Of a stretch of 64,000 bases of DNA, positions 28,455 through 37,784 are shown piece after piece. The position numbers and the translations under genes are program-made. This stretch comes from Rhodophyticola porphyridii. GTDB lineage: Bacteria; Pseudomonadota; Alphaproteobacteria; Rhodobacterales; Rhodobacteraceae. The number at the start of each line of letters is the position of its first letter. Positions within the stretch are counted from its first letter, which is position 1. The notes under the pieces are model-generated. The model worked only from the letters and a program-made list of their open reading frames with translations, ran no database searches and had not been told where the DNA came from. The stretch lies in contig NZ_RCNT01000008.1 in the NCBI RefSeq assembly GCF_003688285.1, forward strand, positions 124,001-188,000, in the 5' to 3' direction.

Positions 28455-29837
28455 TCAGGCCGCGATGCTGGCCGGAAGGTGAATACAGAAGGTGGTCCCC
28501 TCTGGCCCGGTTTCCTGCAACTCCAGCTTGCCGCCATGGCCGCGGATCAGTTCGGACGCGATGGCCAGACCCAGACCGGTGCCCCCGGCGCGCGCGCCTC
28601 CATGAAACGGCTGAAACAGGTGATCCTGCGCCTTTTTCGGCAGCCCCGGCCCACTATCCTGCACCTTTATCCACCAGCCCTCGGCGGTCTCACCAGCGCT
28701 GACGCAGACCTTGCCCGGCTGGCCCGTTGCAAGGATCGCCTGACGCGCGTTTCGGACCAGATTGCCGAGTACGCGGTAAAGCTGCTCGGGGTCGGCGCGG
28801 GCCATGATGCCGGCGGGAATATCGGCGACCAGCTCAACCTCCTCGTCAGTGACGGTCAGCCGTTCATTCTCCATGAGATCGGAGATCAGATGGTTCAGAT
28901 CGACCCGGTCGAGGGCGGGCGGCGGCTCTTCGGCGCGGCCGAAGGCAAGCGTGCCCTCACACAGGTTCACCGCGCGGGCGAGCGACGCCACGAGCTTCGG
29001 CGTGGTGCGTTTGACCGCGGGGTCGTCGATGGTTTCCAGCCGGTCCGCCATGAGCGTCGCCACCGTCAGGATGTTGCGCAGATCATGGCTGATCTTGGCC
29101 ACCGCCTCGCCAAGCTGGGCAAGGCGTTCGCGTTGTCTCAGCGCGCCGGTCAGTTGGGTCTGAAGCGATTGCAGCGCGATTTCGGCATCCCGAAGCTCCG
29201 TGACGCCGGCGGTCGGCTCGATGATCCGGCGGGTATCCTCGGGGGCTTCGGCATAGGACATCATGTGCGACACAACGCGCTTGATCGGGGTCACCAGAAA
29301 GCGCCGCACTGCCAGAAAGAGCAATGTCGCCGTCACGACCGAGATCACCGCCGAAAGCCAGAGGATCCGGATACCGTAATCGATCAGCGCCGCCCGCAGC
29401 GGCTCGGTATACATTGTCACCTCGATCAGCAGGCCCGCCTCGCGCACCGGCTCTCCGATCACGCGGATGGTCTGGTTTTCCGGTGTGGCGATCCGCACCA
29501 TCGCGTCGCGGATCAACTGCCAGGCCGGGGCGTCGCGCAGATCGAAGCTATAGGAAACCGGAGGAATGTTATCCGTCGACAGGATCAGCTGGCGCACCTG
29601 GTCGCGCCGCAACACCACGTTCAGAACCTCCGCGTTTTCCAGCAACTCGTATTCCAGATCGTCATCGATCATTCCGTCGCTGGCCAACAGGGCGAGCGAC
29701 GCGATCTGCGCACGTTCCAGGCGGTTGAGCAGATAATCCTCGCGGAACCGCGCAACCGAGGGCACGAAAATCAGGACTTCCGCGATCATCACAAAGATCA
29801 CGGTCAGGATCAAAAATCTGCCTGAGAGAGAATTCAC
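28455..29837 (-). CDS. Sensor histidine kinase
   Basis: 460 residues. N-terminal transmembrane helix (about 8-27), a periplasmic sensor domain (30-150), a second helix (156-177), a HAMP-like linker, then a HisKA-type dimerisation helix with the H-box KISHDLRN (phospho-acceptor His251). The catalytic domain has NLVRNARQAI, DSGPGLP and GGTGLGLAIA boxes. No response regulator is adjacent, so the partner is elsewhere (orphan kinase). It is followed downstream by tRNA-Arg and preceded by a disulfide reductase gene in the same direction. Confidence 0.92.
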   Translation of the reverse strand: MNSLSGRFLILTVIFVMIAEVLIFVPSVARFREDYLLNRLERAQIASLALLASDGMIDDDLEYELLENAEVLNVVLRRDQVRQLILSTDNIPPVSYSFDLRDAPAWQLIRDAMVRIATPENQTIRVIGEPVREAGLLIEVTMYTEPLRAALIDYGIRILWLSAVISVVTATLLFLAVRRFLVTPIKRVVSHMMSYAEAPEDTRRIIEPTAGVTELRDAEIALQSLQTQLTGALRQRERLAQLGEAVAKISHDLRNILTVATLMADRLETIDDPAVKRTTPKLVASLARAVNLCEGTLAFGRAEEPPPALDRVDLNHLISDLMENERLTVTDEEVELVADIPAGIMARADPEQLYRVLGNLVRNARQAILATGQPGKVCVSAGETAEGWWIKVQDSGPGLPKKAQDHLFQPFHGGARAGGTGLGLAIASELIRGHGGKLELQETGPEGTTFCIHLPASIAA

Positions 29838-29870
29838 GGTCGGCTCTCTTCCTTGAACAATTCGTGCGAT

Positions 29871-31283
29871 TTAAAACCGCTGTACCAGCCGCACAACCCG
29901 TTTGACCCAAGGGTTTTCGAACAATCTGGGAGAGAAATACGCCCCCGCGGCGCGTTTGTTAATCTCCCCCAGGGTGGGATAGGGCGCGACCATGCCCGCA
30001 ACAGCGCTCATTTTCAGCCTGTTGGCAATGGCAAGCGCCCAGATCTGGATCAGCTCGCCGGCCTGTGCGCCGACGATGGTGGCGCCCACTGGCTTGCCCT
30101 TCACCACCATGACCTTGACAAACCCCGTGGTCCGGCCTGTGGCGATCGCCCGGTCATTCTCGTGATAGGGAAAGCGCGCGACCTCCAGCCTGTCGCCATG
30201 CCTCTCGCGGGCCTCCGCCTCGGTCAGGCCGACCTGCGCAAGTTCCGGATCGGTATAGGTGGCCCAGGGAATATGATCGGTCCGTGCCTTGGCGGGCAGG
30301 CCGAACAGCATCGGCCGGATGATGACGCCCGCGTGGTAACCCGCGACATGGGTGAATTGCAGCCCGCCCGCGGCGTCGCCCACGGCATAGACGCGCCGGT
30401 TGCTGGTCGAGCGCAAACCCGCATCCACCTCCACACCGCGCCGGGTATGGGCCACATTACCCGCCTCCAGCCCCAGCTTGTCGACATTGAGCTTGCGGCC
30501 GACCGCGACAAGCAGGTGGCTTCCGTCAAAGCCGCGGCCGTCCTCGGTTGTCACGCGGATGCCACTGCCGGTACCGGCCACTTGCGAGACCTGCGCGTTT
30601 TCGACGATCCCGATCCCCTCGGCCCTCAGCTTCTCCAGCACGATGGCCGCCGCCTGGGGGTCGTCCCTGCCCAGCGCCGTCATGCCCTCCAGCACGGTCA
30701 CCTCGCTGCCCAGCCGGCGATGAGCCTGCGCCATCTCCATCCCGATCGGGCCACCGCCGATGATGATCAGATGGGCCGGCCGCGCGCGCAGGTCGAAGAT
30801 GGTTTCGTTGGTGAAATGCGGCACTGTCTCAAGCCCCGGGATCGGCGGCACGAACGGGCGCGATCCGGTCGCGATGACAAAACGGCGGGCGGTGATCACA
30901 TGGTCCCCTGCCTGTACTTCCCTTTCCGATATGAAGTGCCCGAACTCGCGGATCACATGAACGCCGAAACCCTCGAACCGGTCCTGGCTGTCGACCGGTG
31001 CAATCGTTTCGATCACGCCTTGCACATGGTCCTTCGCGGCGGCAAAATCCGCCTCGGGCGCATGACCTGCAATCCCGAAGGCGGAAACGGAGGTTTCATG
31101 CGCCTTGTGCCCGGCGGCCAGCAATGCCTTGGAGGGCACGCAACCGTAGTTCAGGCAATCACCCCCCATCTTGTGGCCTTCCAGCAGAACCACCTTCGCC
31201 CCCATCTGCGCCGCCCCGGCAGCGACGGACAACCCGCCCGAGCCCGCACCGATGATACAGATATCCGTTTCGATCCGGGTCAT
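29871..31283 (-). CDS. FAD-dependent pyridine nucleotide-disulfide oxidoreductase (Lpd/MerA-like)
   Basis: 470 residues. FAD-binding GAGSGGLS at about 12-19, redox-active Cys43 and Cys48 in GGDCLNYGCVPSK, NAD-binding IIIGGGPIGMEMA near 175, and the FAD motif YAVGDAAGG near 305. In true lipoamide dehydrogenase the C-terminal catalytic dyad is in HPTLSE. Here the equivalent is YPTLGE, so the general-base His is a Tyr. It is therefore unlikely to be an E3 subunit. It is immediately after a TVP38-family gene (3-nt gap), a pairing seen in other proteobacteria. Substrate unknown. Confidence 0.88.
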   Translation of the reverse strand: MTRIETDICIIGAGSGGLSVAAGAAQMGAKVVLLEGHKMGGDCLNYGCVPSKALLAAGHKAHETSVSAFGIAGHAPEADFAAAKDHVQGVIETIAPVDSQDRFEGFGVHVIREFGHFISEREVQAGDHVITARRFVIATGSRPFVPPIPGLETVPHFTNETIFDLRARPAHLIIIGGGPIGMEMAQAHRRLGSEVTVLEGMTALGRDDPQAAAIVLEKLRAEGIGIVENAQVSQVAGTGSGIRVTTEDGRGFDGSHLLVAVGRKLNVDKLGLEAGNVAHTRRGVEVDAGLRSTSNRRVYAVGDAAGGLQFTHVAGYHAGVIIRPMLFGLPAKARTDHIPWATYTDPELAQVGLTEAEARERHGDRLEVARFPYHENDRAIATGRTTGFVKVMVVKGKPVGATIVGAQAGELIQIWALAIANRLKMSAVAGMVAPYPTLGEINKRAAGAYFSPRLFENPWVKRVVRLVQRF

Positions 31284-31286
31284 GGC

Positions 31287-32033
31287 TCAAAGTCCCTTCT
31301 TGCCGCGAACGGCCTTCAGAAGGATCGGCAGCAATGCCAGCGCGCAGAGGCCGAGGATCGGCAGAAGGATCCGGGGCTCGAAGATGATGCCGAGATCCGG
31401 TGTCTCGCCGCGGGCGAAGACCTCGCCCAGGCCGGCCCCGACCGAGGTGTAGACAACCGCCCCCGGCATGATCCCGAAAAAGGTCGAGATGACATAGCGC
31501 CGGGTAGGCACCTCAAGGAAGGCGGGGACAAGATTGGCCACGAAAAACGGCACCGCCGGGATCAGCCGCATCAGAAACAGCATCGACCACTGGTTTTCGT
31601 CGATGCCGTCCTTGATCCGCTTCACGATCCCTTCGGAGCCTTCAAGCCTCGCCCCCAGCCGGGCACCGAAACTGGTCTGCGCCGCGAGGAAAATCGCCGT
31701 CGCCCCCAGCGTGGCGGCGGTGATGTTGAAAAACGCGCCCGGGAACGTGGCGAACAGAAAGCCCCCGGCCAGCGTCGCGACCGTCGCCCCCGGCAGCGAA
31801 AAGGCAACGATCAGCGCATAGATACAGATGAAGGCCAGAACCGTCAGAAGATAGTTGGCATCCCGGAATGCGATCAGCGCCTCCCGATTGTCCGCCAGTG
31901 CCTGAAAGGCGGCGTCAAAGCCGAGATACGACCGGAACACCCACGCGAACAGACCCGCCCCGATCACGATGACAGCAAGCGGCAAATAGCGCGCGATGGG
32001 TGATTTACTTTGCTCTTTCACGATATCCGTCAT
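31287..32033 (-). CDS. TVP38/TMEM64 family membrane protein
   Basis: 248 residues, about six transmembrane segments. The VTT (SNARE-associated/DedA-like) core is visible: GATVATLAGGFLFATFPGAFFNITAATLGATAIFLAAQTSFG, then LRLIPAVPFFVANLVPAFLEVPTRRYVISTFFGIMPGAVVYTSVGAGLG. Members of the wider DedA/VTT fold include lipid scramblases. Located in the inner membrane and very likely co-transcribed with the downstream disulfide reductase. Function unproven. Confidence 0.88.
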   Translation of the reverse strand: MTDIVKEQSKSPIARYLPLAVIVIGAGLFAWVFRSYLGFDAAFQALADNREALIAFRDANYLLTVLAFICIYALIVAFSLPGATVATLAGGFLFATFPGAFFNITAATLGATAIFLAAQTSFGARLGARLEGSEGIVKRIKDGIDENQWSMLFLMRLIPAVPFFVANLVPAFLEVPTRRYVISTFFGIMPGAVVYTSVGAGLGEVFARGETPDLGIIFEPRILLPILGLCALALLPILLKAVRGKKGL

Positions 32034-32216
32034 CTGGATGGTCCCTCATGCTTAACTTGGACCCTAAATGCGGGATCGCGCGCAAGGGCGATAGCGCGCC
32101 TCACGGCTGCTTGATGGGCCGTGACGGAAAGCGGGCATTTATGTCAGGAAATCCGCCCTTTCCGGCATATCCGGCAGCGCCATGTTTCAAGCTCCCAGAT
32201 TCCTCGCCCGGATTTG

Positions 32217-32245
32217 TTGACATGCGGCCCGCAAGACCGTATTGC
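32217..32245 (+). promoter_or_regulatory. Putative sigma-70 promoter of rpmH
   Basis: A perfect TTGACA (32217-32222), 17-bp spacer, then TATTGC (32240-32245). The predicted start point near 32252 gives a 70-nt leader before rpmH. The -10 is only 3/6 to consensus, but such promoters are normal in alphaproteobacteria. Confidence 0.55.
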
Positions 32246-32321
32246 CCGGGCTTCTAGAGATTCCCGTGCCGTTTGACGCGCCCATCCGGGGTGCCGTCCG
32301 GCAACACTACGGAGCGATACA

Positions 32322-32459
32322 ATGTCGAAACGCACATTTCAGCCGTCCAACCTGGTGCGCAAGCGTCGCCACGGATTCCGTGCGCGCATGGCCACGAAGG
32401 CAGGCCGCAAGATCCTCAACGCCCGCCGCGCCCGTGGCCGGAAGTCGCTGAGCGCCTGA
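32322..32459 (+). CDS. rpmH: 50S ribosomal protein L34
   Basis: 45 residues: [10 protein letters not shown], then the invariant [28 protein letters not shown] core and SLSA. Too short for most ORF lists but unmistakable. L34 is a basic structural protein of the large subunit. An extra Ser at position 2 makes it one residue longer than the usual alphaproteobacterial form. It is followed by rnpA 22 nt downstream, the near-universal bacterial arrangement. Confidence 0.97.
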
Positions 32460-32481
32460 TCCTACCCGAAAGGCCGGTGCA

Positions 32482-32874
32482 ATGACACCGAATGCGCCTC
32501 CGCCGACAGCCCCGTCGACGGGGGCTTTTTTGCTTGAAAGGCTCCGCAAACGCTCCGATTTCCTGCGCGCGGCCAAGGCGGCGCGCGCACCGGCTCCGGG
32601 GTTCCTGCTGCAGGCCCGGCAGCGGCACGCCGACGAAGAGGCCCCGCCGGGGGCGATCCGCGTCGGCTTCACCTGTTCGAAAAAGGTTGGCAATGCCGTC
32701 GCGCGGAACCGCGCCAAGCGGCGCCTGCGGGAAATCGCCCGGCTGATCATTTCACTGGAAGGACGCCCTGGCTGGGATTACGTTCTGGTGGGCAGGCCCG
32801 AGGCAACCGCCGCCCTGCCCTTCGACCAGCTCAAGACCGATCTTTCCCGCGCGCTGAAAAAAGTCCACCGATGA
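32482..32874 (+). CDS. rnpA: Ribonuclease P protein component
   Basis: 130 residues. The core LRKRSDFLRAAKAAR and the RNR motif in GFTCSKKVGNAVARNRAKRRLRE are clear. With the RNase P RNA it cuts tRNA 5' leaders. The first ~16 residues (MTPNAPPPTAPSTGAF) are poorly conserved, and an intrinsic terminator-like hairpin lies within these codons. A later start (for example TTG at 32530) is possible. The last codons overlap yidD by 4 bp. Confidence 0.93.
   Translation: MTPNAPPPTAPSTGAFLLERLRKRSDFLRAAKAARAPAPGFLLQARQRHADEEAPPGAIRVGFTCSKKVGNAVARNRAKRRLREIARLIISLEGRPGWDYVLVGRPEATAALPFDQLKTDLSRALKKVHR
32508..32531 (+). terminator. Intrinsic terminator/attenuator inside the rnpA 5' coding region
   Basis: AGCCCC (32508-32513) pairs with GGGGCT (32521-32526) across a 7-nt loop, followed directly by five more T residues. 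This is a canonical Rho-independent terminator placed 49 nt after the rpmH stop and 26 nt into the annotated rnpA frame. It would end much of the rpmH transcription before rnpA. Confidence 0.7.
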
Positions 32875-33092
32875 CCGTTCTTGCCCGTATCTTCGCTCTG
32901 CCCGTCCGCGCCTACCGGCTGATCTTCTCTCCCTGGGTCGGGTTCAACTGCCGCTATCATCCGACCTGTTCCGCCTATGCGCTGGAGGCGCTGGAGAAGC
33001 ATGGCGGGTTGAAAGGCGGCTGGCTGGCACTGCGCCGGATCGGGCGCTGCCACCCCTGGGGCTCCTCGGGCATCGACAACGTGCCGGATTGA
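32871..33092 (+). CDS. yidD: Membrane protein insertion efficiency factor YidD
   Basis: 73 residues. The YidD/haemolysin family signature is complete: PVRAYRLIFSPWVGFNCRYHPTCSAYALEALEKHG and a final GRCHPWGSSGID. It is a small membrane-associated helper that improves YidC-dependent insertion. The ATG overlaps the rnpA stop (ATGA), so it is translationally coupled. yidC itself lies 2.9 kb downstream in the same direction. Confidence 0.95.
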   Translation: MTVLARIFALPVRAYRLIFSPWVGFNCRYHPTCSAYALEALEKHGGLKGGWLALRRIGRCHPWGSSGIDNVPD

Positions 33093-33248
33093 ACGGACCG
33101 CATCTGCTGGGCCGGCACGTGCATGCGAGAGTTGCCATATCCTTTCGCAATTCGCAGGGGGGGCCGAACCGGCGGTCAGATGATGCGCGCGCTTGACGCC
33201 GCCCTGCCCCCGCCCCTATGCCAAATCCAGATCACAAAGGCCCCGCCG

Positions 33249-34100
33249 ATGCTGGACGATACCGACGACATCCACCCGCTTTTCAACGGCGCGCCGAAGA
33301 CGGCGGAGTTCAAGAAACTGCGCAAACGGATCATCCGCGAAGCCCGCGAGGCGATCGAGCGGTATGGCATGATCGAACGCGGCGCCCGATGGCTGGTCTG
33401 CCTTTCCGGCGGAAAGGATAGCTACACCCTGCTGGCCGCTCTGGTGGAGCTGCAATGGCGCGGGCTCCTGCCCGTGGACCTTCTCGCCTGCAATCTGGAT
33501 CAGGGCCAGCCGGGCTTTCCCGCCACGGTCCTGCCCGAGTTCCTGAAGCGGATGGGTGTGCCGCACCGGATCGAGTATCAGGATACCTACTCCATCGTCA
33601 TGGACAAGGTGCCTCAGGGCCGGACCTATTGCGCGCTCTGTTCCCGGCTGCGGCGGGGTAATCTCTACCGGATCGCGCGGGAGGAGAGCTGCTCCGCCGT
33701 CGTGCTCGGCCATCACCGTGACGACATTCTGGAAACCTTTTTCCTCAACCTCTTCCATGGCGGTAAACTGGCCACGATGCCCCCCAAGCTGCTGAACGAC
33801 GACGGGGATCTCCTCGTCTATCGCCCGCTCGCCCATGTGGCGGAGACCGATTGCGACAGGTTCGCCCGTGCCATGGGCTATCCAATCATCCCCTGCGATC
33901 TGTGTGGCAGTCAGGACGGGCTGCAACGTCAGGCCATCAAGCAGATGCTCGACAGATGGGAGACCGCCTCGCCCGGTCGACGGCAGAAGATGTTCAGCGC
34001 GCTGATGTCGGCACGGCCCTCCCATTTGCTGGATCCGGACCTGTTCGACTTTGCTGGGCTCACCAGATCGGTCGCATTTGAGCAAAATTCCAACGACTAA
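33249..34100 (+). CDS. ttcA: tRNA 2-thiocytidine biosynthesis protein TtcA
   Basis: 283 residues from [14 protein letters not shown]-loop SGGKDS at about 53-58 binds ATP; the CxxC pairs are in [12 protein letters not shown] and [14 protein letters not shown] and ligate the Fe-S cluster. TtcA thiolates C32 in certain tRNAs. The upstream in-frame extension to 33123 is not part of the family. It sits inside the yidD-yidC interval with the EAL gene, an arrangement known in Rhodobacterales. Confidence 0.94.
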   Translation: MLDDTDDIHPLFNGAPKTAEFKKLRKRIIREAREAIERYGMIERGARWLVCLSGGKDSYTLLAALVELQWRGLLPVDLLACNLDQGQPGFPATVLPEFLKRMGVPHRIEYQDTYSIVMDKVPQGRTYCALCSRLRRGNLYRIAREESCSAVVLGHHRDDILETFFLNLFHGGKLATMPPKLLNDDGDLLVYRPLAHVAETDCDRFARAMGYPIIPCDLCGSQDGLQRQAIKQMLDRWETASPGRRQKMFSALMSARPSHLLDPDLFDFAGLTRSVAFEQNSND

Positions 34101-34192
34101 CGGCACAGCGTTAAGGGCCTGTCAGGCAGTTTGACTTAGCGATGAGACGTTGTCCGGCGATGTATGCCGGGCGGTGTTGCGAAGGGTCGATC

Positions 34193-35746
34193 ATGCCGAG
34201 ATTTGGGTTTCTGCGTTTTTCCGGCCTGCTCGAAGGATTGCGCAGCGGGCTGTTGCGGATCGACGTAATGGTGCTTTACCCCATACTGGCGCTGATCGCC
34301 GTGGGGTTCGGCGAAATCGACATTCTTCTCGTCACCGCATTCCTGCTGCCGGCGCTGCTTGCATTGCAGGCTTTCGCGCGCTCTCCGCGGGCCCGGCTGG
34401 GCGGAGAGCGCCCCGCCGCGGCGGAGAGGCCGCATGGCTTGCCGACCCGCGCATCCCTCATGGCGATGCTTGACCGGATCGCCGTACAATCGCCAGCCGA
34501 AGCCACCGCGGCCATAATGGTCCATATCGACGAACTTGCAGGCGTGACCGAGCGTTGGGGGGGCGAAACGGTCGATGATATCCTCCTTCGGGCGGCCGAC
34601 CGTTTGCGCGCGGCACTCAGACATGACGACATGATCGCCCGGATCGGCGAAGCAGGCTTCGGCATCGTCCTGCACCCGGTCCGCAGGGCGAGTTCCGATG
34701 TCCTTCTGGGTGTGATCGAGCGCATGGAAACGGCCTTGCGGCAGCCGTTCGCGATCGGCGGGTCTTCGGCGCATATCTCCGCGTCCTTCGGCTACTGCAC
34801 GCTGGACATGGCGCCCGCACCCACCGGCAAATCGATGCTGGACGCGGCAGAGGAAGCGCTTGCCGAGGCGCGTGGCAACGGCCCGTCCGCGGTTCGCGCC
34901 TTTTCACGAGAGCTCGGGCAGCATCGGCGCAAAGGCTCCGATCTGGCAGACGGGGTCAAACCGGCGCTGGCCTCCGGCGAGATCCGGGCCTGGTACCAGC
35001 CGCAGATCTGTACCGATACCGGAGTTATCAGCGGTTTCGAGGCGCTGGCGCGATGGCACCATCCCGAACATGGTGTCTTGCCGCCCGGCGAGTTTCTGCA
35101 TGCCGTCGCAGCTGCGCAGCAGATGGCCCGGCTGGGCGAGGTGATGCTCTATAATGCGCTGGCGGCCTTGCGAAGCTGGGACAGGGCGGGCCTGTCCATC
35201 CCTTCGGTCGCGGTGAATTTCTCCGCAGAGGAGCTGCGCGACCCGCGCCTTGCCGACCGGATCAAATGGGATGTGGACAGGTTCGACCTGCGCCCGGGCC
35301 GGTTGACGGTCGAAATCCTCGAAACCGTCGCAGCGCAATCCGAAGACGATATCATCATTCGCAACATCGAGATGCTTGGAAGCCACGGCTTCAATCTGGA
35401 TCTGGACGATTTCGGCACAGGTCAGGCTTCGATCGCGAATATCCAGCGTTTCAACGTGAACCGGATCAAGATCGACCGCAGCTTCGTGGCCAGGCTCGAC
35501 AAGGATCCAAAGCAGCAATCCATGGTCTCCGCGATCCTGTCGCTGGCCGAGCATCTGGGCGTCGCCACGCTTGCAGAAGGGGTCGAGACCCCGGGCGAGT
35601 ACAGCATGCTGGCGCAACTCGGCTGCGGCCATGTGCAGGGCTTCGGCATAGCCCGCCCGATGCCCTTCGAAGACACCATCGCCTGGGCCGCGGCGCATAC
35701 GGCCAAACTGGCTGACACCGCCGGGATCGGTCGCCAGGCAGGATAA
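34193..35746 (+). CDS. EAL-domain cyclic-di-GMP phosphodiesterase with degenerate GGDEF domain
   Basis: 517 residues from MPRFGFLRFSG (GAAGGG 6 nt before the ATG). Two transmembrane helices (about 24-62) are followed by a GGDEF-like domain whose signature is IGEAGF (about 141-146), not GGDEF, so it should not make c-di-GMP. A complete EAL domain follows: FEALARWHHPEHG at about 272, NFSAEEL, VEILETVA, DLDDFGTGQAS, KIDRSFV and EGVETPGEY, with the metal-binding residues present. Prediction: a membrane-bound c-di-GMP phosphodiesterase, possibly allosterically controlled by the silent GGDEF. Confidence 0.9.
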   Translation: MPRFGFLRFSGLLEGLRSGLLRIDVMVLYPILALIAVGFGEIDILLVTAFLLPALLALQAFARSPRARLGGERPAAAERPHGLPTRASLMAMLDRIAVQSPAEATAAIMVHIDELAGVTERWGGETVDDILLRAADRLRAALRHDDMIARIGEAGFGIVLHPVRRASSDVLLGVIERMETALRQPFAIGGSSAHISASFGYCTLDMAPAPTGKSMLDAAEEALAEARGNGPSAVRAFSRELGQHRRKGSDLADGVKPALASGEIRAWYQPQICTDTGVISGFEALARWHHPEHGVLPPGEFLHAVAAAQQMARLGEVMLYNALAALRSWDRAGLSIPSVAVNFSAEELRDPRLADRIKWDVDRFDLRPGRLTVEILETVAAQSEDDIIIRNIEMLGSHGFNLDLDDFGTGQASIANIQRFNVNRIKIDRSFVARLDKDPKQQSMVSAILSLAEHLGVATLAEGVETPGEYSMLAQLGCGHVQGFGIARPMPFEDTIAWAAAHTAKLADTAGIGRQAG

Positions 35747-35954
35747 CCGCCCGCAAAACGCCCGCAGGTCCCGGCCTTCGCTGCCCGGCTCTGCCGCAGC
35801 CAGTCTTTCCGCCACATGCCCGCCGCTGTCGCGTTGTGCCGCTAGGGCGAGACGAAACCGCGCGGAAGCCTTGCGCCAAGGGGAAAAGCCCTTGACCTTT
35901 CCAGCCCCAATCTGTTGAACCTCCCTGACTTCAACCAAGGGGTGGTCCGCAACA

Positions 35955-37784
35955 ATGAACGATCAGAACAGAAACCTGATCCTGGCAACTGCGCTGAGCT
36001 TTCTGGTCATTCTGGTCTGGTTCTTGCTGTTCCCCCCGCCCGAACCGCAGGTGGCAGACCCGAACACGCCCGCCGTTACCGCCCTGAACGAAGACGGCAC
36101 CGAAATGGCGTTGACCCCGCCGGTTGCGGACGCGTCGGACACGCCGCAACTTGCCACCGATGCCGAAACGCGCGCCAGCATCCTGTCCGAAGCGGAGAGG
36201 ATCACCATCGACACACCCGCCGTGTCCGGCTCGATCTCCCTCGTCGGCGGGCGGATCGACGACCTGTCGCTCAACAACTATTTCGAGACGCTGGAGGAAG
36301 ACAGCCCGACCGTTACGCTTCTGTCTCCGGTCGGCGAGTCCGAGGCCTATTACGCGCTCTATGGATGGGCCCCGGCCGGCGATCTGGGTTTCGAAGACGT
36401 GCCCGGCGCCAATACCCCATGGCAGATCGAGAGCGGGGACACGCTCACTCCCGAAACTCCGGTGACGCTGGTCTGGGACAATGGCAACGGCCTGATTTTT
36501 CGCCGCACCATCTCGATCGACGAAGATTTCATGTTCGAGATCACGCAATCGGTCGAGAACACGACCGAAACACCGGTGCGCATGGCGCCTTACGGGATCG
36601 TCGCGCGCCACGGATTGCCCTCGGATCTGCAGAATTTCTTCATCCTCCACGAAGGCGTGGTGCGCAAGATCGATGGCACGCTCGATGAGATTGCCTATGA
36701 CGATCTGCCGGATCTGGATTTCATCCAGCGCGAAGGCACACCCGCAGAGGTGATTGACGTCACCGAAAACGGCTGGATCGGATTTACTGACAAATACTGG
36801 ATGACCACGCTGATACCGGGTGAGCAGCAACCGTTCACATCGGTGACCCGCTATGTGCCCTCCAGCGACATCTACCAGACCGAAGCGCGCCTGCCGACGA
36901 TGACTGCCGCACCGGGCCAGACCACAGAGATCAGGACCCAGCTTTTTGCCGGCGCGAAGGAATGGGAGACCATCCGCGACTATCAGAACGAAGGCGGCAT
37001 CGCGCGGTTCCTCGACTCGATTGACTGGGGCTGGTTCTACTTCCTGACAAAGCCGATTTTCTGGATGCTGCACACGCTGAACGCCCTGATCGGCAATATG
37101 GGCGTGGCGATCATCGCGCTCACCCTGATCATCAAGGCGGTTCTGCTGCCGCTCGCGTTCAAATCCTATGTCTCGATGGCGAAGATGAAAGAGCTTCAGC
37201 CCGAGATGGAAAAGCTGAAGGAACGTGCGGGCGACGACCGGCAGAAACTCCAGCAGGGCATGATGGAGCTTTACAAGACGAACAAGGTGAACCCCGCCTC
37301 GGGCTGTCTGCCGATCCTGTTGCAGATCCCGATCTTCTTCTCGCTCTACAAGGTGATTTTCGTCACGCTGGAGCTGCGCCATGCCCCGTTCTTCGGCTGG
37401 CTGAATGACCTTTCCGCTCCGGATCCGTCGTCCATATTCAACTTCTTCGGGCTGCTGCCATGGGCGGCGCCGGAACCCGGCTCGATCATGGCGCTTTTGT
37501 TCATCGGCATCCTGCCCCTGCTTCTGGGCGTCTCCATGTGGCTGCAGCAAAAGCTGAACCCGGCGCCGACCGACCCCACGCAGGCGATGATCTTCGCCTA
37601 TCTGCCATGGGTTTTCATGTTCATGCTCGGCAGTTTCGCCAGCGGCCTTCTGGTCTACTGGATCGCGAACAACACGATCACCTTCGCGCAGCAATACACC
37701 ATCATGCGCAGTCAGGGCTTCAAGCCGGATGTATTCGGGAATATCCGGTCGGGGTTCCAGCGCAAGAAGCCTGAAGAGAAATGA
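35955..37784 (+). CDS. yidC: Membrane protein insertase YidC
   Basis: 609 residues, the Gram-negative long form. N-terminal helix MNDQNRNLILATALSFLVILVWFLL; a large periplasmic beta-supersandwich domain (about 60-345); then five C-terminal helices with the coiled C1 region SYVSMAKMKELQPEMEKLKERAGDDRQKLQQGMMELYKTNKVNPASGCLPILLQIPIFFSLY. It inserts and folds inner-membrane proteins alone or with SecYEG. Its stop overlaps the MOSC gene start by 4 bp. Confidence 0.97.
   Translation: MNDQNRNLILATALSFLVILVWFLLFPPPEPQVADPNTPAVTALNEDGTEMALTPPVADASDTPQLATDAETRASILSEAERITIDTPAVSGSISLVGGRIDDLSLNNYFETLEEDSPTVTLLSPVGESEAYYALYGWAPAGDLGFEDVPGANTPWQIESGDTLTPETPVTLVWDNGNGLIFRRTISIDEDFMFEITQSVENTTETPVRMAPYGIVARHGLPSDLQNFFILHEGVVRKIDGTLDEIAYDDLPDLDFIQREGTPAEVIDVTENGWIGFTDKYWMTTLIPGEQQPFTSVTRYVPSSDIYQTEARLPTMTAAPGQTTEIRTQLFAGAKEWETIRDYQNEGGIARFLDSIDWGWFYFLTKPIFWMLHTLNALIGNMGVAIIALTLIIKAVLLPLAFKSYVSMAKMKELQPEMEKLKERAGDDRQKLQQGMMELYKTNKVNPASGCLPILLQIPIFFSLYKVIFVTLELRHAPFFGWLNDLSAPDPSSIFNFFGLLPWAAPEPGSIMALLFIGILPLLLGVSMWLQQKLNPAPTDPTQAMIFAYLPWVFMFMLGSFASGLLVYWIANNTITFAQQYTIMRSQGFKPDVFGNIRSGFQRKKPEEK

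Noticed and set aside
29853-32003. 716-codon open frame antisense to the disulfide reductase and TVP38 genes
   Set aside because: Shadow of two real genes; composition typical of antisense GC-rich frames.
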